Assembly: GCF_003992665.1 (NCBI RefSeq)
Contig: NZ_RZMX01000009.1
Location: forward strand, 1-64,000
Length of the DNA stretch: 64,000 nt
Reading direction: 5' to 3'
Source of the DNA: Pelagibacterium montanilacus
GTDB lineage: Bacteria > Pseudomonadota > Alphaproteobacteria > Rhizobiales > Devosiaceae
In this document: piece after piece, positions 63,172 through 64,000 of the stretch
Layout of the letters: every line of letters begins with the position of its first letter
Numbering within the stretch: position 1 is the first letter of the stretch
Notes under the pieces: model-generated
The model's input: only the letters and a program-made list of their open reading frames with translations
The model's database searches: none
What the model was told of the DNA's origin: nothing
Translations under genes and position numbers: made by a program

Positions 63172-64000
63172 ATGACTGATAAGTCTCTTCCGAGCGGGTT
63201 CTCTGTGGCCCGGTTCGAACACGAAAAGTTCGGCGACGATCGCATCGTGTTCACCTTTCCGCGCACCGGCGGACGGCTTCCGGGCAGCGCCGTACTAAAA
63301 GCTAATGATGCGCACAAGCTGAGAACGGTAAAAGACGCGCTTCAGGGCTCGGGGTGTGCTCTTCCTGACAATTGGGCCATTGAGCCCCTTGCGCGTAGCT
63401 TGATGGACCATATTCCAGATGAAGCCGGACTCATGGCCGCAAAGCCGGGATGGAAAACAGTTGGGGACACCCCCTGCTTCGTGATGCCCTATCGCGCCTT
63501 CGGCTCGCCCGAGGGGACCGTGTGGTTTGATCCAGGCAGCGCCGACATCGGTGCGGAGATCAAGGGCACGTTGGAGGAGTGGAAAAGCTCAGTTGCTGAG
63601 CCCGCCGTCGACGCTCCAGCGGCAGCAATGGCAATTATGGCTGCTTTGGCCTGCCCGTTGCTAAGATTCTCTACGCTGACTGAAACCTTCATCCTGAACA
63701 TTGCCGGTGAATCATCTAGCGGGAAATCGACCGCAAACAAGGCCGGCTGGTCTGTCTGGGGCAACGACGAGCACTTGCCCAAGTGGAATGCAACCGAACG
63801 CAGGATGTATGAAGATGCGGAACGTCGGAACGACCTTCCCCTCGTCTTGGATGACGTCGAGGTCTCAGACAAGGATCCGGAAAAGCGGATGAAAATTATT
63901 TCTGAGCGGCTGCATCGCCTAGCAAACGGCGGAGGTGCGGACTACTCAAAGGTGGTGTCTGGAGAGAACCAGCTCGAGCCGATCGCATTTCGCTGCATCG
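63172..64000 (+). CDS. DUF927 family P-loop protein (partial, runs off window)
   Basis: The frame is open from ATG 63172 to the end of the window (276 codons, no stop). The DUF927 pattern is clear: GWKTVGDTPCFVMPYRAFGS, KGTLEEWKSSVAEPAVDAPA, and a Walker A motif GESSSGKST at residues 179-187. A probable Walker B is LPLVLDDVEVSD. DUF927 proteins are helicase-like ATPases carried by phages, satellites and islands, probably for replication. The C-terminal part lies beyond the window. A GGAAAT site precedes the ATG. Confidence 0.88.
   Translation, partial: MTDKSLPSGFSVARFEHEKFGDDRIVFTFPRTGGRLPGSAVLKANDAHKLRTVKDALQGSGCALPDNWAIEPLARSLMDHIPDEAGLMAAKPGWKTVGDTPCFVMPYRAFGSPEGTVWFDPGSADIGAEIKGTLEEWKSSVAEPAVDAPAAAMAIMAALACPLLRFSTLTETFILNIAGESSSGKSTANKAGWSVWGNDEHLPKWNATERRMYEDAERRNDLPLVLDDVEVSDKDPEKRMKIISERLHRLANGGGADYSKVVSGENQLEPIAFRCI

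Noticed and set aside
63489-63872. 127-residue minus-strand frame near the window end
   Set aside because: The plus strand here encodes a clear DUF927 protein with a Walker A motif; the minus frame is its shadow.

Overview
The window is high-GC DNA from an alphaproteobacterium, most likely of the order Hyphomicrobiales and perhaps Devosiaceae. This is an inference from several core features: hemC divergent from tsaD-gpsA-EVE, a rsmB-heparinase-purH block, an SdhAF4-type (DUF1674) gene, a mitofilin-like COG4223 protein next to hemY, and HWE-kinase signalling. No rRNA, CRISPR array or recognisable transposase was seen. One tRNA gene, tRNA-Thr(CGT), is present.

Layout. (1) 1-3193 is the right-hand end of a genomic island. 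It carries a translationally coupled DUF3489-DUF2924-large serine recombinase operon and abuts the 3' end of tRNA-Thr (3194-3269, minus). (2) 3.4-17.1 kb is housekeeping chromosome: hemY, a mitofilin-like gene, hemD and hemC on minus; tsaD, gpsA, EVE and DUF1761 on plus; SdhAF4; htpX, rsmB, heparinase and purH. (3) 17.2-30.2 kb is catabolic and transport DNA: a cytosine-deaminase-like amidohydrolase, a SnoaL-like protein, a FadR-type GntR regulator, a NitT/TauT/ThiY-like ABC importer, a second amidohydrolase, XdhC, a two-subunit molybdenum hydroxylase (IorAB type), an AraC regulator and an SDR. Together they suggest uptake, deamination and hydroxylation of a nitrogen heterocycle. (4) 30.3-33.5 kb holds recQ and an HWE histidine kinase. 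(5) 33.5-43.8 kb holds a GlgE-type alpha-glucan pathway in two divergent operons, glgE-mak-glgB and malQ-treS-like. (6) 44.0-45.7 kb is a soluble chemoreceptor with two PAS domains.

(7) 45.8-64.0 kb is a composite island. Two sites, 45813-45827 and 59454-59468, look like the reverse complement of a tRNA-Ser 3' end, and each is followed by the start of the same P4-type integrase gene. The first integrase copy is truncated after about 46 codons; the second is intact. This reads as two islands in tandem. The first (about 13.6 kb) carries a truncated glycosyltransferase, a second DUF2924/serine-recombinase module and a DNA phosphorothioation locus. The second carries int, an unknown gene, an AlpA-type gene, a possible Rep-like gene and a DUF927 P-loop protein that runs off the window.

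The most interesting system is the phosphorothioation locus (50480-59011): a ribbon-helix-helix regulator, cysteine desulfurase, DUF4007 protein, 1113-aa P-loop ATPase, PAPS-reductase-like sulfurtransferase, GIY-YIG nuclease-like protein and DndB/DGQHR protein. The first four enzymes match the single-strand (Ssp) phosphorothioation architecture. No SspE-type or DndFGH-type effector is visible, and the last two genes sit in visibly lower-GC DNA. The GIY-YIG protein is therefore a candidate for an unusual phosphorothioate-linked effector.
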